Part shown: one piece after another, positions 5,589 to 6,644 of the stretch
Position numbering within the stretch: position 1 is the first letter of the stretch
Layout of the letters: each line of letters begins with the position of its first letter
Origin: Thiotrichaceae bacterium UBA7359
GTDB lineage: Bacteria > Pseudomonadota > Gammaproteobacteria > Eutrophobiales > Eutrophobiaceae
Length of the DNA stretch: 6,644 nt
Assembly (NCBI GenBank): GCA_905182825.1
Contig: CAJJDJ010000069.1
Coordinates: 1-6,644 of the forward strand
Reading direction: 5' to 3'
The notes under the pieces: generated by a model
What the model saw: only the letters and a program-made list of their open reading frames with translations
Told to the model about the DNA's origin: nothing
Databases searched by the model: none
Made by a program: the position numbers and the translations under genes

Positions 5589-6644
5589 ATGAACTGGATT
5601 GAAACATCTTACCCGAAATGGGTTTTGCAACACCGATGGTACATCATATTTTTCAGTCTAGTGTTTGTCATGCTCGCAGCCAGTGGCGGTCGCTTGCTCA
5701 ACTTCACAACCAGCTACCGAGTTTTCTTTAGTGAAGACAATCCTCAGCTATTAGCGTTTGAAGCACTGGAAAATACCTATGTTAGAAATGATAATGTCTT
5801 AATCGTATTCGAACCCAAAGATGGTAACGTGTTTAGCAAAGAGGTACTTAGCCTCGTCGAAGATATAACAGAAAAGGCCTGGCAAATACCCTACTCTAAT
5901 CGCGTTGATTCAATTATCAATTTTCAATATACAGAAGCAAAAGAAGATGACTTGACAGTTCGTGATTTAGTCACGGGTGCAAAAAAATTATCAGCTCAAG
6001 AGTTACGCAAAGTTAGAGAAATCGCTATGGATGAACCTTTACTGGTTCACAGACTCATTTCTGATAGAGGCCATGTTACCGCGATCAATGTTACTGTACA
6101 GTTGCCCCGCATTAATGAAATGGTCGAGACACCTGAAGTTGTCACTTACGTCAGAAATCTAGCCGATGAGATACGTGAAATTCACCCTGATGTGAATGTT
6201 TATCTCACCGGGATGATTATGATGAATAATTCATTTTCTGAATCTTCAAAAAGTGATATGAGTTCAATAGTACCAATCAGTTTTGGCATTATGTTATTTT
6301 TACTAGCCCTACTCGTTGGCGGTTTTACTGGTACATTTGCAACATTATTAGTAATAATGTTCTCAATCCTATCAGCTATGGGTCTTGGCGCGTATTTTGA
6401 AATGCCACTATCTCCGCCTTCTGCAAGTGCCCCAACGATTATCCTAACCGTTGCAATTGCAAATTGTGTCCATATTCTTGTTACATTTATTCATAATATG
6501 AAACATGGCATGTTAAAAAATGATGCTTTACTTGAAAGTCTGCGTTTAAATCTTCAGCCAGTCTTTCTTGCCAGTGTAACTACTGCATTAGGTTTCATTA
6601 CCATGAATTTTTCAGACGTGCCACCATTCAGACATTTGGGTAAT
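5589..6644 (+). CDS. RND/MMPL-type transporter, N-terminal part (runs off the window)
   Basis: The frame is open for 352 codons to the window edge; full-length relatives are usually about 750-900 residues. Predicted layout: TM1 about 17-33, a large periplasmic loop 35-222, then TM2 (226-246), TM3 (248-270), TM4 (281-301) and TM5 (323-341). The loop opens with TSYRVFFSEDNPQLLAFEALE (41-61), a hallmark of the COG1033 group of predicted RND exporters. These inner-membrane proteins are thought to use the proton gradient to move lipids, hydrophobic compounds or drugs. TM4 reads TVAIANCVHIL (287-297). Asn292 sits where I recall this group usually having Asp, so proton coupling may be altered. GAGG at 5579-5582, six bases before ATG, supports the start. 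It is probably co-transcribed with, and regulated by, the tetR-like gene. The substrate is unknown, and partner genes may lie downstream. Confidence 0.88.
   Translation, partial: MNWIETSYPKWVLQHRWYIIFFSLVFVMLAASGGRLLNFTTSYRVFFSEDNPQLLAFEALENTYVRNDNVLIVFEPKDGNVFSKEVLSLVEDITEKAWQIPYSNRVDSIINFQYTEAKEDDLTVRDLVTGAKKLSAQELRKVREIAMDEPLLVHRLISDRGHVTAINVTVQLPRINEMVETPEVVTYVRNLADEIREIHPDVNVYLTGMIMMNNSFSESSKSDMSSIVPISFGIMLFLLALLVGGFTGTFATLLVIMFSILSAMGLGAYFEMPLSPPSASAPTIILTVAIANCVHILVTFIHNMKHGMLKNDALLESLRLNLQPVFLASVTTALGFITMNFSDVPPFRHLGN

Noticed and set aside
5977..6162. A 61-codon plus-strand frame inside the transporter gene
   Set aside because: It overlaps in another frame the well-recognised RND/MMPL coding sequence and has no family-like features.

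Overview
The window looks like chromosomal DNA from an AT-rich gammaproteobacterium. Intergenic DNA is very AT-rich and the genes are moderately so. The organism call rests mainly on a DUF2333 gene, a family seen mostly in Gammaproteobacteria, and on ordinary Shine-Dalgarno and sigma70-like signals. An MxaD-like exported protein beside a YVTN beta-propeller recalls methylotrophs and other users of quinoprotein dehydrogenases, but no methanol dehydrogenase, PQQ or cytochrome gene is visible, so the lifestyle stays open. I see no rRNA, tRNA, CRISPR, insertion sequence or phage gene.

Left part (1-3335): about 350 bases of non-coding DNA with a plausible promoter lead into a compact four-gene plus-strand operon with gaps of 39-53 bases. 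It encodes an exported MxaD-like SRPBCC protein, an exported seven-bladed YVTN propeller, a cytosolic glutathione S-transferase (GST) and a cytosolic type II haloacid dehalogenase with a full set of catalytic residues. Two periplasmic and two cytosolic proteins in one transcript suggest a shared task. Handling of a halogenated or electrophilic small molecule is the most economical reading, but it is a hypothesis.

Middle (3376-4368): a minus-strand, membrane-anchored DUF2333 protein of unknown function converges on the operon, leaving only 40 bases between stop codons. A 543-base non-coding region separates its start from the next gene.

Right part (4857-6644): a TetR/AcrR regulator is followed after 68 bases by an RND/MMPL-type transporter that runs off the window. 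A 36-base near-palindrome overlaps the best tetR promoter, and a related copy sits in the tetR-transporter gap. This suggests that the regulator controls both itself and the transporter. The tetR promoter is placed so that its mRNA would be nearly leaderless, which fits the absence of a Shine-Dalgarno sequence. The transporter has Asn where I would expect an acidic residue in TM4.
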